Assembly: GCA_963565915.1 (NCBI GenBank) | Contig: OY751491.1 | Coordinates: 4,154,001-4,218,000 of the forward strand | DNA: 64,000 nucleotides | Direction of reading: 5' to 3' | Source of the DNA: Entoloma clypeatum | Lineage: Eukaryota; Basidiomycota; Agaricomycetes; Agaricales; Entolomataceae | In this document: piece by piece, positions 49,580 through 60,027 of the stretch | How positions within the stretch are numbered: the stretch's first letter is position 1 | Layout of the letters: each line of letters opens with the position of its first letter | Notes under the pieces: generated by a model | What the model was told of the DNA's origin: nothing | The model's database searches: none | The model's input: only the letters and a program-made list of their open reading frames with translations | Made by a program: the position numbers and the translations under genes

Positions 49580-50708
49580 GGAGGGACGGCGCGCTCAAGT
49601 GGAAGAGGGACAATGGGCATGTGAGGGACACGAGAAACGCCAGCACACGTGCGGTGCAGGGACTGACGAGACGTACTCCACGCAGGCGAGGTTCAGATGT
49701 CATAATACTATTGTCTATTGTAGTAGCATGGAAAAATATACATTTTTTATTATCAAACACATAGTATGCTGTAACAGAGTCTGGAGGCCTATGAAGGTGT
49801 ACACAATCTGTGGAGGCCAGAAAGGATGGTAGTAAAAGTGTGTAGAGCTGCAAAAGATAATAGTGAAGCTGCACAGAGCTTTTGCAGAGCTGCATGTAGC
49901 ATATACCTTGTCTTTGGAACTTCAGCCCTGCAAGAATCTGCACAGACCTGCACAGGGCTGCATAGTCCACCCAGGGTTTGCTGATGGCCCATAAAGGATG
50001 ATGTGTGCCAAAGCCTGGAGGTAGAAGTGGAATGTGGAAGGAGGTAGTTGAGATTTTCAAATACTGTTCGTGTTTCAAATACCTGGTCACTGATAGTACT
50101 TGGTGTGTAATCAGAGGCTCTGATTAATAAAAACAGGTTTGGCTTCGTTTGATGGGATCGACTTGGAGCAATCGAAAACAATGCATGAGCATGGGAAAGA
50201 ATTTTTTCAACCCATACCCACCGAACCTCTCGAACCCAAACCTCATGTTCAGATCCCAGATTCATGTTCGACGACACCCCGCCACCGAACCGAACTGCGG
50301 CCAGAAAGGGTTCAGGAATCAGGAGGTGGTTTGATGGCGCGGGAGGGCATAGCCGAGCAGTGTTGAAACGTTGATGGTGCATGAAATCGTCACACTCAAG
50401 TCAATGCATCACAATGTTTTCCCGGGAAAATACTCCTTCAACTCCCAAGCTTCGAGGCCCTGACTGTTTCCCCAACGTTTCCCCTTCGAAAAGAAACTTC
50501 TCCTCCCTTTTCCACGTTTGAGAAACATCATCACTGTCAGGAGCGGATGTGTTTGCTGGTTGCAATCGTACGTTAGGCTTCTCCCAAGCACTTACGGCTG
50601 CTGTGAAATTGAGGAAAATGCGGCCGGTGGAGTGTGTACACGCAGGCCTGTACTAGTATTACTTAAACCCAGGATTGCTGGTTAATTCTCTCCTCATCGC
50701 ACTCATAA
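49580..50708. other. Unassigned region
   Basis: CTGCA-rich stretch at about 49835-49970; no convincing coding signal on either strand. Possible host intergenic DNA or old repeats. Confidence 0.4.
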
Positions 50709-51350
50709 TGGTCATTGCCATTCACTCTGTGGCCTACGCCGGACAGGTCCTCACCCTCGCTGGCACTGGTGAAATATCCTCCTACTCTCCTTCGACGGTC
50801 GCCTAACCACTTCTTTACCTGGTATAGTTGTTGTTAGTTCGCATGAGATTCAAGCTGGAATGCCGGCGCCGCGTCGTGATGATAGACAGAGAGTATGTGC
50901 TCTCCTTGTAATAGTAGGTGGCTGATGATAAAATGCTTTTCGTCACGTAGTGGACATACGAGCCCTGGCATGACAATTTTGGACACCCACTGATTACCTT
51001 CAAAAACGTCGCAAATAATCAATACCTTGCCTTGGCTCCCGATTACCAAACAATTATCACAACTCCAGGACGCTTCGGTTGGACCTTAAGCTCAGTCGAC
51101 GGGCGGAACGTGTATGTCTTGCGGTACTCTTCTGGGACTTCTCGCTCATGCATTTTCTGCATGTCACAGGCTGTCCGACGAACATTACACGCATAAAGTT
51201 CTTGAACTATCTGGACGTTCTAACGGTACTAAACCAAACCTCGGCGTCTTCAACAGGCTTCCGGCACAGCAATGGGACTTCATCTCGGGTGAGTATATGC
51301 GTCTTATTGCATGCCGTGGAAATGAGTCATTAATATTGCTCTGTGATTGT
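50709..51350 (+). pseudogene. Relic of a ricin-B-like beta-trefoil gene (tentative)
   Basis: Plus-strand pieces in different frames resemble successive trefoil repeats: GQVLTLAGTGEISSYS (50739-50800), LITFKNVANNQYLALAPDY then GRFGWTLSSVDGRNVY (50985-51110), and HKVLELSGRSNGTKPNLGVF then AQQWDFISG (51185-51290), the last with the QxW signature of ricin-type lectins. A GGTGAGT donor-like site follows at 51290. Stops and frame changes between pieces imply decay, or introns I cannot place. Carbohydrate binding is inferred from the motif only. Confidence 0.35.
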
Positions 51351-53108
51351 TCTTGATGACCAGCCTGAGTTTACTGATTATGGCCCATGGGTCCTTGGCG
51401 TGATTTATGTACTACTGTATTTTTGGTTCACCCAATCCAGTCGCGTTTGGTTTTGGTTCGTCAATGCATGTCCACCAAGTTGTGCAAGTTGAAAAGGCAT
51501 CAAAGAGCGTAAGACTTGCCCGAAAAAAAAAAACGTTCGACCCCCGGTATATATTTTCTGTTCCGCCACCCCTTTGAGACCCACTAGAATGTTGCGACAT
51601 AGGTATTCTTTTTCCCCACATCCTTATGAACTCCATTGACGGGTACCCCTTGGGGCGGCGTTATCTGTATCCAAGTCTGTGTTCGTGTAAGAAAGAAAGA
51701 AAGAAAATAACGAGGTGGGGGCAAAGCAGCTTCAGGGTGTTCATCGAATATTGTTTGATATGCGGAAATCCTGAATAAAGGAAAAAGAAAGTCATGTTTG
51801 GGAGGTCGCCGAGAATACCAGGCGCGAGGCGGACTTGGCCGTGAAAAATGGCAGAAACCAAAAGGCTATACATCTTCAAGCTCGTGTAGTGACTCGGAGA
51901 AAGGGCGGAGCGTCTCTTGTCCCTGGTAGTCAAAGGATTCTTCGCCGGATGTATATCGGATTCCAAGGCCAGGGACACCCAAAAGCAATGAAAGAAAAGT
52001 ACCGCGACTGGGAGGAGAAAGAAAGTGAACTTGGAGGTGATGAAGCGCATGGGGCAGCGGTGTCGAAGAGAGCACTGGGAGACGGACACTCGTAAGGATG
52101 GGGAGGGCAGAGAAATCACACCAGCGAGCTTCGAGGACGAACCTGTAGAAATGCCTCCTCTAAAACAGTGCTGCCGCTGCAGCCCCCGTATCCGTCCACC
52201 GGCAACACACCCCCCGATCCCCAAAGATAGCGTCTACGCCCCCCCGCGGCCAACGCCAACGCCAAAATGAACCCCGCCCATAGGAGACCAGCCAAAGCCA
52301 CCAGGAGAGCAGTTACAAGAACGGATGTCCGGATATCGATGCCAGTGGTCGTTTACTGGAGTTGGTATCGAGGAGCGGCGGTGCACCAAGCTGCGTATGT
52401 CGTTCAGATTAGCTCAACATGAATACGGAGGCACACCCGCTTACATGCTTTGTAGGTCGTTGGAAATGACTGTATGTTGTCGCCGGAGTCTGGAGATCGC
52501 TCCGTTTGAAATTTCGACAGTGTCTGGGTTGTTGAAAGCGAGAAATAAAGAGTTGGTTGCCACTGGGAACGACATGTAGAAAGTCATATTGTAAGGTCAA
52601 TACACAAACCATATCTGCGAGGAGATCTTTCATATTTCTCGCACTGGATGAAAACTGAGCTCAGAATCATCGGGAAAAACCCGAAACCTTCATTTGGCTT
52701 CACAATGATCAACGAAGAAAATATGCACTCAGTGGACACGGTGAGCACTCATATTGCTCACTAAGTGCAATGATATTAAATTATAAAGGATTAAACTACA
52801 ATTAAATAGGATGAGGACTTGCTCTGAATAAAATATCACCGTAACGAAGGTCGGTCACAAATAGTATTTAATCATCAAACATTCTTTCCTCTGATTTAAC
52901 TGTGAGTAATTGACATTGTCTCCGAAGCACTGTGTCTGAGCCGCGCTTCGCTGCCTCCGCCTCCTCCGTCTCCACCTGCAAGGTGGACGACAAAGGCAAT
53001 CCGACAAGCTGAGTGTGAGTGTTGCAAACGCAGACACCAGACACAGAAATAAACGAGGAGGAGAGCAGTGTGGTTCTCGGCTGGCGTAGGAGCTCGAGCA
53101 TCAACGAG
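51351..53108. other. Probable host intergenic DNA, no gene assigned
   Basis: Contains an A-run at 51520-51531 and a GAAA microsatellite at about 51690-51712. A minus-strand stretch at 52180-52330 reads a hydrophobic segment (LLVALAGLLWAGFILALALA) but has no start and a TAA just upstream. Nothing is firmly supported. Confidence 0.35.
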
Positions 53109-53417
53109 ATGAGTATATCATTTAACTACATGAGGCAGAATGGTGATGGGGAAATGCGCCAAAACAGGGAGCCTGATGGCGAGGATATTGAGCCGGCGTC
53201 CACTGAGGAGGATTTTGTCCCTTCAGAGCCGAAGAAGTCGAGCGCGATGGTGAACCCTTCGCCCTGCGATGGTCGTTTCGGGCAGATTTTGGCGAGGGGC
53301 GATTTCGCATCTAAGGGAAAGTTTTGGGCACAGGCCCTGTGCCCCGCAGAAGTCGGGATATGGAGGTCAAATAAGTACTCCAAAAAGGCAATCACCAAAT
53401 CTGCCGTGCAGACTTAA
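53109..53417 (+). CDS. Hypothetical protein (weak)
   Basis: 102 codons from ATG, MSISFNYMRQNGDGEMRQNR, acidic middle, basic end (NKYSKKAITKSAVQT). No family recognised and no upstream control signal seen. It abuts the truncated copia B2 and may be chance. Confidence 0.2.
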   Translation: MSISFNYMRQNGDGEMRQNREPDGEDIEPASTEEDFVPSEPKKSSAMVNPSPCDGRFGQILARGDFASKGKFWAQALCPAEVGIWRSNKYSKKAITKSAVQT

Positions 53418-53492
53418 ATAGTCACAGCAAACTGCCCTTAAACGAGAACTTCTTGTCCTTCGCCCACCACCTACCTTCCTCTGCGACGTTCG

Positions 53493-56400
53493 ATCAGGCG
53501 CCACATCAAGGACAGCACCTCGGCCCTTGAAGCATGGGCAGCGTTAAAAGATGCCTATTCCAAGGTATCCCCGGCCATCATCTTCGGCGACTTCAAGGCC
53601 GCCGCCACATACAAACTGTCTGGACGCGACCCCGTGCCCGAAATCGAGCGCCTGGGATCCCTTTTCGCCCGGCTCGCCGATTCGAACTTTGTCGTTCCCG
53701 AGCTGATGCAGGCAATGATCCTGGCCAACGCGATTCCTGACGCCTGGTCGTCACTCTCTACTGCTCTCTTCCAGGTCTACGACGCCGATGATTTCACCTA
53801 CAAAGCCGTCGCCGAAAGCATCATCTCTGAATACCGGCGCAAGTACTTGATCGGGTCTACTCGTGCGTCCAATGAGCAGGCCAAGAAAATTTCCGGGACA
53901 AAGCGCAAGGGACAGGACCCCAAATGGGAAAAGCAGCAAAAGCCGAGTACCTCGCAGAATGACGCTGACGAACAGCCTAACTCGACCGACCATAGTACCG
54001 CTTCTGAAAAGAAGAAGGGAAAAGGACGCTGGCGCAATCAGAAGAAAAGCGCCAACACTGCGGACAATGCGTCCGAACATGTGGAGGAAACGGTTGAGTT
54101 TGTTGCTCCCGCTATCCACTTCCCTCCTCTTCTGCCACCATCCTTCACCACCGTCACTGGCCGTGGGAAAACGTCAAGTACCACCCAGCCCGATTCTGCG
54201 AGAATGCAGTCGCTCCTGCAGCGAATGAACCCGCCGCCATCCCAGTACACCGGGCTTCCTTCGGGCAAGCCGTCTGCGTGGAAAAAGAATGATCACGTCA
54301 GGAAACTCGCGCGGAAGATTGGTGCTCGTCCCTCAGGGTCAAATCTTCGGATTCTGGATACAATTATCCCAGAAGAAGACGAAAGACCGTCCAAGCAGTG
54401 TCGAATTACTCCACTGCTGGACCAAACCCTTAGGATGATGGACATAGACCATCAAAGCGAGCAGATGGGGCCGGACCAATTCGAAGATGGGCTCATTGAA
54501 CTTGACGGTTCGTCATCTTCCTCTCCTGAATCTGACCAATTAAGGAAAGCTAATAACACCTCCTTACAGACGTGTAAAATATTAGCTAGTACTAGTGCAG
54601 AATGTATGGATCATATTGACAACGATCTATATAAAAAATATACAAAGCACTTTGCGTCATGCACACACTGTAAGGAGAAAGAACGTGCACAATGGATCTT
54701 AGACTCCGGTGCCTCGTTACACTTTACCCATGAGTTCAAGGACTTCACGTACTACAGGCCTCTTAAGGCTAAGCGATTTGTCCAAACAGCTGAAAGGGGA
54801 AAGAAACTGGAAATTCTCGGAGTTGGGGCCGTTCCAGTACGGCATACCCTAAATGGGGAAGTAAAAACCCACCTTCTCCGACCTGTATTCTACATTCTGG
54901 ACATGGACACACGCCTATTGTCCCTAGGCGTCTTCCTTAATCACGGTTACAAAGTAGACGGAATACGTGGAGAAATCAACATCTCCAAAGGACAGAACAA
55001 AATACAGTTCTCGCCTCACATTCTCGGACAAACCATTTATTGGTTAGACACTGAAATACGCTATGACCAAATCCATGCGATCTCTAGCGAAATCACTGTC
55101 GAAACCTGGCATAAACGCCTTGGCCACCCAAATGACCAAGCGCTCAATAAGATTCCCACCAGTACCAAAGGAGTACCCAAAACGTTAGTACGTGAGAAAT
55201 CACAGGAAAGCTGCACGGGGTGTCTAAAAGGGAAAATGCCGAATCAATCTTATCCTAACTCGATGACAAGGGCTGTCAAACCCTTTGATTTGATCCATTC
55301 AGATTTGAAGCAGATATCCACGGCATTGTACCATAAGTACAAATATTTCCTTACCTTTTTGGACGATTTTTCATCCCATGTCTGGGTTGTCTTGCTTAGG
55401 AAGAAGTCAGGCGCCATCACGGCGCTGAAACAATTCCTTGCGATGATCCAGAATCAATTTGCCGCTACCCCTAAAAAGTGGCGGGTTGATGGAGGTGGAG
55501 AATTTGACGAATACAAGGATGTACTTGCCGATCATGGAATTCTGATCGATGTCACGCTCCCATATCAGCACCAGCAGAATGGTAGAGCAGAAAGGATCAA
55601 TCGAACACTATGGGAAAAATCTCAGGCATTGCGCTTCGATGCATGCTTACCGCCCATGTGGTGGGAATTCTGTTTGGAACACGCAGCATTTCTCTACAAC
55701 AGAACCCCCATGCAGCGTCTTGAATGGAAAACCCCTTACTTCAGGGTGACCAATGAGATCCCCGACATGTCTAGTGTCAGAGTATTCGGATGTCAGGCAT
55801 ATGTATATATCCCAAAGGAGAAACGTAGGAACTCCCTGGAATCAAGATCCCGATTGATGATTTATCTCGGATCGAAACCAGGGGTCAAAGGATACCGCTT
55901 CATGGATCCTGAGACCAACACGATTTTCATGGGCGGGAAAGCTATCTTTGATGAAAGCAAGTACCCTAGATGCCACATTGACCCGTTGCCAGAAAACCAC
56001 CCAGAAATGGAAAACCCAGAGCCGGCTGATGAGTTTGAGGATCTCATTCCCGGCAGCAACAATGACGATAGTCACAACGAAACACCTCATATCCCAGTTC
56101 CCATTGAACAGGATCAACCTGAATCAGACAACGAACTGCCTGCCAGTGAGCCTGATGACGAACCGCGAGTACCCACTCCGGAACCCGAGCAAGTACCAGA
56201 TCGACCGATCAGGGAACGACGAGTTCGGAAGATGCCAGGAAGCATCTATGGGGAAGACACTCCAGCGTCTGATCTTGAAAAATTAGATCGGAGACGGAGA
56301 TTGGGCGGTCAAACGGCATGGATGAATGACCTCCTGATGGAGGCAGTATCAGTCCAAGTTGGCATCATTGAAATGTCCCATAAAGACATACACCCTCTTC

Positions 56401-57914
56401 CAAATAAAGAAGACTGGTATGCGGCTGAACGTAAAGAGCTAGACATGCTCAAACGCCGCGGGGTGATCACGGAGCTAGTACCCCTGCCTGCAGGAAGGAA
56501 AGCTCTAAGGAACAAATGGGTTTACAACGAAAAGTCCGACGGGCGCCTGAAAGCACGCCTCGTTGCAAAAGGATTTTCACAAGTAGAAGGGATCGACTTT
56601 GATCAGATCTTCTCACCAGTCGTAAGATATGAAACCGTCCGACTAATACTGGCATTGACAGCCCTTGAAGGGTGGTTCATGACACTTTTGGACGTCTCAT
56701 CAGCCTTCCTCTATGGAACGCTCCGTGAAGTCATCTACATGCGACAGCCTGAGGGCTACATAGTAAAAGGGAAAGAACACCTCGTGTACCAACTATTCAA
56801 AGCTCTGTATGGACTTACGCAGGCCGCATTAGCCTGGTGGAGGGAACTTGATTCCTCCATGAAAAAGTTTGGCTTTGTCCGGCTTCACTCCGATGCGGGA
56901 GTGTTCATTCACAAAAGTACCAACGGGGAAATTGTAATTGCCGTCATCTATGTCGACGACTCTGCTTTTCTCGGCACAAACCGGGAATATACGCTAGAAA
57001 AGAAGAAAGCCTTCATGACAACATGGGAATGTAGGGACCTAGGTCACCTAGTGCCCGATGGGGAACCAAAGGAATTTCTCTCAATCCAAATAAGGCAACG
57101 TGGGAAGAGGATCTTCATTGATCAAGTACCTTACCTTGAGAAAATTCTGGCACGCATGGGGATGAGCGAATCTAATGCCACCCATACCCCACTCCCTACG
57201 GGCTACAAACCCATGGCGTCCGAAGATGAACCCAATGCGGAACTCCGATCTAAGTACCAATCCGTCATCGGATCACTCCTATATCTGATGATCGGAACGA
57301 GGCCTGACATCTGCTTTGCTGTAATCAAAATGTCCCAATTTTCCGCAAATCCCACCAAACGCCATTTAGAGGTGGCTAGGGATATTTGCAGATATTTAAA
57401 GGCAACAAAAAATTACGCGATCATGTACGATGGGGACTCAGGGAAAGGGATCTATGCATTCACAGACTCCGACTGGGCGTCAGATGAAAACACGAGGAGG
57501 TCTACCACCGGCTTCTTCATATCACTGGCGTCTGGAGCGATAACATGGGTATCATCGGCGCAAAAAACCATCGCCCTCTCTTCTACAGAAGCAGAGTATA
57601 TGGCGCTATCAGATTGCAGTCGCGCAGCAACATGGCTGAGAAGCATGCTTGCCGAACTTGGAATGCAGATTGGATCAGTACCGATCTATGGAGATAACAA
57701 CGGCTCCGTCTTTATCGCATCCAACCCTGTAACTGAGAAGCAATCCAAGCACATTGACGTGCGATTCCACTTCGTCAGAGAAAAAGTCTCTGAAGGAATT
57801 GTTACGGTCGAATTCATTGAAGGAGTGAATAACCCTGCAGACCTTTTAACTAAGAATCTGGGGAAAATCCTCTTTTCCAAGTTTATCCCGTACTTCGGAT
57901 TGATAAAGAACTAG
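53493..57914 (+). CDS. Copia B2 Gag(partial)-Pol polyprotein, open throughout
   Basis: 1473 codons without a stop and without the native start. From 53493: Gag part (RRHIKDSTSALEAW, DPVPEIERLGSLFARL), Lys-rich tail, protease WILDSGASLHFTH (~401), HHCC (HKRLGHPND...CTGCLKGK), integrase Asp in HSDLK (~603), Asp in DGGGEF (~665) and Glu 34 residues later, acidic linker, RT with YVDDSAF (~1154), and RNase H TDSDWASDENTRRS (~1325) and SSTEAEYMAL. Catalytic residues are all present. YGLKQAA of relatives reads YGLTQAA here. It serves as the reference for the B family. Confidence 0.9.
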   Translation: MRRHIKDSTSALEAWAALKDAYSKVSPAIIFGDFKAAATYKLSGRDPVPEIERLGSLFARLADSNFVVPELMQAMILANAIPDAWSSLSTALFQVYDADDFTYKAVAESIISEYRRKYLIGSTRASNEQAKKISGTKRKGQDPKWEKQQKPSTSQNDADEQPNSTDHSTASEKKKGKGRWRNQKKSANTADNASEHVEETVEFVAPAIHFPPLLPPSFTTVTGRGKTSSTTQPDSARMQSLLQRMNPPPSQYTGLPSGKPSAWKKNDHVRKLARKIGARPSGSNLRILDTIIPEEDERPSKQCRITPLLDQTLRMMDIDHQSEQMGPDQFEDGLIELDGSSSSSPESDQLRKANNTSLQTCKILASTSAECMDHIDNDLYKKYTKHFASCTHCKEKERAQWILDSGASLHFTHEFKDFTYYRPLKAKRFVQTAERGKKLEILGVGAVPVRHTLNGEVKTHLLRPVFYILDMDTRLLSLGVFLNHGYKVDGIRGEINISKGQNKIQFSPHILGQTIYWLDTEIRYDQIHAISSEITVETWHKRLGHPNDQALNKIPTSTKGVPKTLVREKSQESCTGCLKGKMPNQSYPNSMTRAVKPFDLIHSDLKQISTALYHKYKYFLTFLDDFSSHVWVVLLRKKSGAITALKQFLAMIQNQFAATPKKWRVDGGGEFDEYKDVLADHGILIDVTLPYQHQQNGRAERINRTLWEKSQALRFDACLPPMWWEFCLEHAAFLYNRTPMQRLEWKTPYFRVTNEIPDMSSVRVFGCQAYVYIPKEKRRNSLESRSRLMIYLGSKPGVKGYRFMDPETNTIFMGGKAIFDESKYPRCHIDPLPENHPEMENPEPADEFEDLIPGSNNDDSHNETPHIPVPIEQDQPESDNELPASEPDDEPRVPTPEPEQVPDRPIRERRVRKMPGSIYGEDTPASDLEKLDRRRRLGGQTAWMNDLLMEAVSVQVGIIEMSHKDIHPLPNKEDWYAAERKELDMLKRRGVITELVPLPAGRKALRNKWVYNEKSDGRLKARLVAKGFSQVEGIDFDQIFSPVVRYETVRLILALTALEGWFMTLLDVSSAFLYGTLREVIYMRQPEGYIVKGKEHLVYQLFKALYGLTQAALAWWRELDSSMKKFGFVRLHSDAGVFIHKSTNGEIVIAVIYVDDSAFLGTNREYTLEKKKAFMTTWECRDLGHLVPDGEPKEFLSIQIRQRGKRIFIDQVPYLEKILARMGMSESNATHTPLPTGYKPMASEDEPNAELRSKYQSVIGSLLYLMIGTRPDICFAVIKMSQFSANPTKRHLEVARDICRYLKATKNYAIMYDGDSGKGIYAFTDSDWASDENTRRSTTGFFISLASGAITWVSSAQKTIALSSTEAEYMALSDCSRAATWLRSMLAELGMQIGSVPIYGDNNGSVFIASNPVTEKQSKHIDVRFHFVREKVSEGIVTVEFIEGVNNPADLLTKNLGKILFSKFIPYFGLIKN

Positions 57915-57987
57915 GCGAAACAGAGTACCTATATATATGTGGGAAAAAGTAAGATGTATTTAGAAGTATGTACTAAATATGGGGGGG

Positions 57988-58297
57988 TGTTGAAACTTTT
58001 CCCATCACGTAGATTAGATTAGATTAGATTACATCACGTGACCTTTACATATCTTCGTTACATACTTGTTTGGTTGGTACAAACAGTAGTACGGTATATA
58101 AGACCAGGAGACTGTCAATATCAACAAGTTGTCTCTTGACTCTTAAACGCCTCCATCGCTCTTACCAGCCTCAACCGCTCTCACCAGCCTCACCCTCTCC
58201 AGTCTATGTAAGTGGTCAGAACGGTATCGTAGAGTACTTCCACTGTAGCCGGTTGCTTCAGTACACTTGCGGCTAGCGCCCAGGTGGAACTTCAACA
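57988..58297 (+). repeat. Copia B2 3' LTR
   Basis: 310 bp. Carries four TTAGA units at about 58011-58032 (two in B1), TATATAA near 58097 and donor-like CTATGTAAGTGG at about 58205-58216. Confidence 0.88.
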
Positions 58298-59016
58298 CAC
58301 TTCAACTCACTCACCCATAGTCAACCTATCCTCGCTATGCACATCTCCCGCGCTCTCAATATTTTCCTTTTTCGGGTTTCTCTGGGTATGTGTTTTATTG
58401 TTCTTGTTGCAAGGGTCGGGCAGAACCCTGTCACCACGTTCCCTGAATCTAGATAGCCGCCACAGGGTTCACGAGCTATTGCATTGCATAATGTGCATTG
58501 TAAGTCTCACATCGCTTTCTGATTTCGTCAACCCTGTCTCAGCCTTCTGTTCAGTTCCCCGGCGACGAGTCGGCGTAGCGTAAGTCTTTCACTTTGTACG
58601 CCAGCTTCGAGGTCGTCTGGTTTCATGTACGTACCACAGTTTAGTGTCTCTACAGCCTAAGTCATCCTAAGTAGGCAGTACTACTAGTTTTTGTTTGATA
58701 TCGATGTCCCTGTAAAGTTCTAGTACTTCGTTGCAATGTAAACATTTTTTGAACTACATATTTATATGAAGACAGGCCATAACTTGAAGATGCAATCAGT
58801 GAATATGCTTTTAAATACCCAACATTTATCGTCAGTAAATAAACAAAATGAGGTCTAATATTTATTTAGTGAGTTGCGGTAACTCGATACCCCTCGGATT
58901 GCATTCAGATAAACGCCATGAAGCTCGTGAGGGCGATAAATAAAAATTACCTTTCGTTATGTATAATCACGAGCTATGTGCTCACATTTAGGATTCAGGT
59001 TTTTCCCGATGATTAT
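58298..59016. other. Unassigned region
   Basis: A 99-codon frame (58284-58583) starts inside the LTR and is probably chance. The second half is AT-rich. Nothing firm. Confidence 0.35.
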
Positions 59017-59170
59017 AGTGATGTCCGGGCTCGGCTTGGGCCTGAAGCTTGAAGCCCGGGCTTGGGCTCGGCTTTGACAGGCTCGGGCTTGGGAAAAGTT
59101 CAGGCCAGGCCCTGAGCCCGCAAAGCCCTGAGCCAAGCCCAAGCCAGGGCTTCAGGCCTGGGCTTATTGC
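59017..59170. repeat. GC-rich imperfect palindrome, possible small hAT-like element
   Basis: TAGTGATGTCCGGGCTCGGC... to ...CAGGCCTGGGCTTATTGCTG is an imperfect inverted repeat of GGGCTTGGGC words. The start TAGTGATG equals that of the hAT-like element at 10746. No target duplication is clear. Confidence 0.35.
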
Positions 59171-59218
59171 TGAAAAACATCCAAGATGTGCATAAGATCG
59201 TAAACAGTAGTAACACAC

Positions 59219-59356
59219 CTTGCACGGGAGTGCTATTGAATCGGCGGAAATTCTCGGGAGGGCAGCCTGAGGTTTTCGTCATCTTGATGTTGTTAACATC
59301 TTGAATTTCGATATCAGGTGAGGGAGAGCGTGGAGTGCGCGCAGCTCTGCATGAAC
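59219..59356 (-). CDS. Host gene exon B (unknown protein)
   Basis: Minus strand, follows a 63-base intron (59357-59419, GTAAGT...TATCCAG). Reads CRAARTPRSPSPDIEIQDVN and ends at a GTGTGT donor (59218-59213). The next exon would start at or in the GC-rich palindrome. Function not recognised; the frame stays open across the splice. Confidence 0.45.
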
Positions 59357-59419
59357 CTGGATAGCACTCAACAAAAAACCCAAACGTAATGGGGAAAATA
59401 CCATAGATCCTGGACTTAC

Positions 59420-59597
59420 GACGGGACACTGGTACTGGTGCATCTTCGTCCTCCACCTCTTCAACCGTCGCCCACGATCTCGTGGAATTTGATCTCGCTG
59501 GTCCGGTGCTCAAGCGCATACTTCGATCTTCGCCAATGGTCTCACTTTCCTCAACATCGTCATCGGCGTTGTCGAGAGTAAATTCCGCAGGCCGGAG
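59420..59597 (-). CDS. Host gene exon A (unknown acidic protein)
   Basis: Minus strand. Preceded by a branch site and acceptor TGCTGACAATATCAG; reads LRPAEFTLDNADDDVEESET, then RSNSTRSWATVEEVEDEDAP; ends CGTC|GTAAGT. The upstream intron is interrupted at 59646 by copia B3, so the 5' exons lie beyond the window. An acidic Ser/Arg-containing segment without a known domain. Confidence 0.45.
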
Positions 59598-59646
59598 CTG
59601 ATATTGTCAGCACAGCACAGCAATGCCGAGATGATAATGAACATAC

Positions 59647-59958
59647 TGTTGAAGTTCCACCTGGGCGCTAGCCACAGGCGTACTGAGCAACACAGCTACA
59701 GTGTGGAAGTACTCTACTTAACCGTTCTAGCCACTTACATGGTTTGGGAGGGTGAGGCTGGTGAGAGCGGTTGAGGCTGATGAGAGTGATGGAGCTGGTT
59801 AAGAGTCAAGAGACAACTTGTTGATATTGACAGTTTCCTGGTCTTATATGCCATACTACTGTTTGTACCAACCAAATAAGTATGTAATCGAAGATGTGTA
59901 AATGGTCATGTGATGTAATCTAATCTAATCTAATCTACATGATGGAAAAGTTTCAACA
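59647..59958 (-). repeat. Copia B3 3' LTR
   Basis: 312 bp with four TAATC units near 59917-59937 and the donor-like ACTTACAT (minus ATGTAAGT). Confidence 0.88.
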
Positions 59959-60027
59959 CCCTCCCATATTTAGTACATACTTCTAAATACATCTTTACTT
60001 TTTCCCATATAGGTACTCTTTCTTAGT

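Larger units (their letters stand above)
53491..58297 (+). mobile_element. Copia B2, 5'-truncated but with intact pol
   Basis: Begins abruptly at CGATCAGGCG inside gag (equal to residue ~110 of copia B1) and lacks the 5' LTR, leader and Gag start. The remainder is one uninterrupted frame to 57914, then polypurine tract GGGGGGG (57981-57987) and the 3' LTR. A 5' loss of this kind is not a normal insertion end, so deletion or recombination at about 53490 is likely. Confidence 0.88.

Noticed and set aside
51661..52224. Minus-strand frame of 187 codons with a signal-peptide-like start
   Set aside because: Composition is irregular, no family resemblance, overlaps a microsatellite and poly-purine tract; not supported as a gene.
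58284..58583. 99-codon plus-strand frame after copia B2
   Set aside because: Starts inside the LTR and has no recognisable features.
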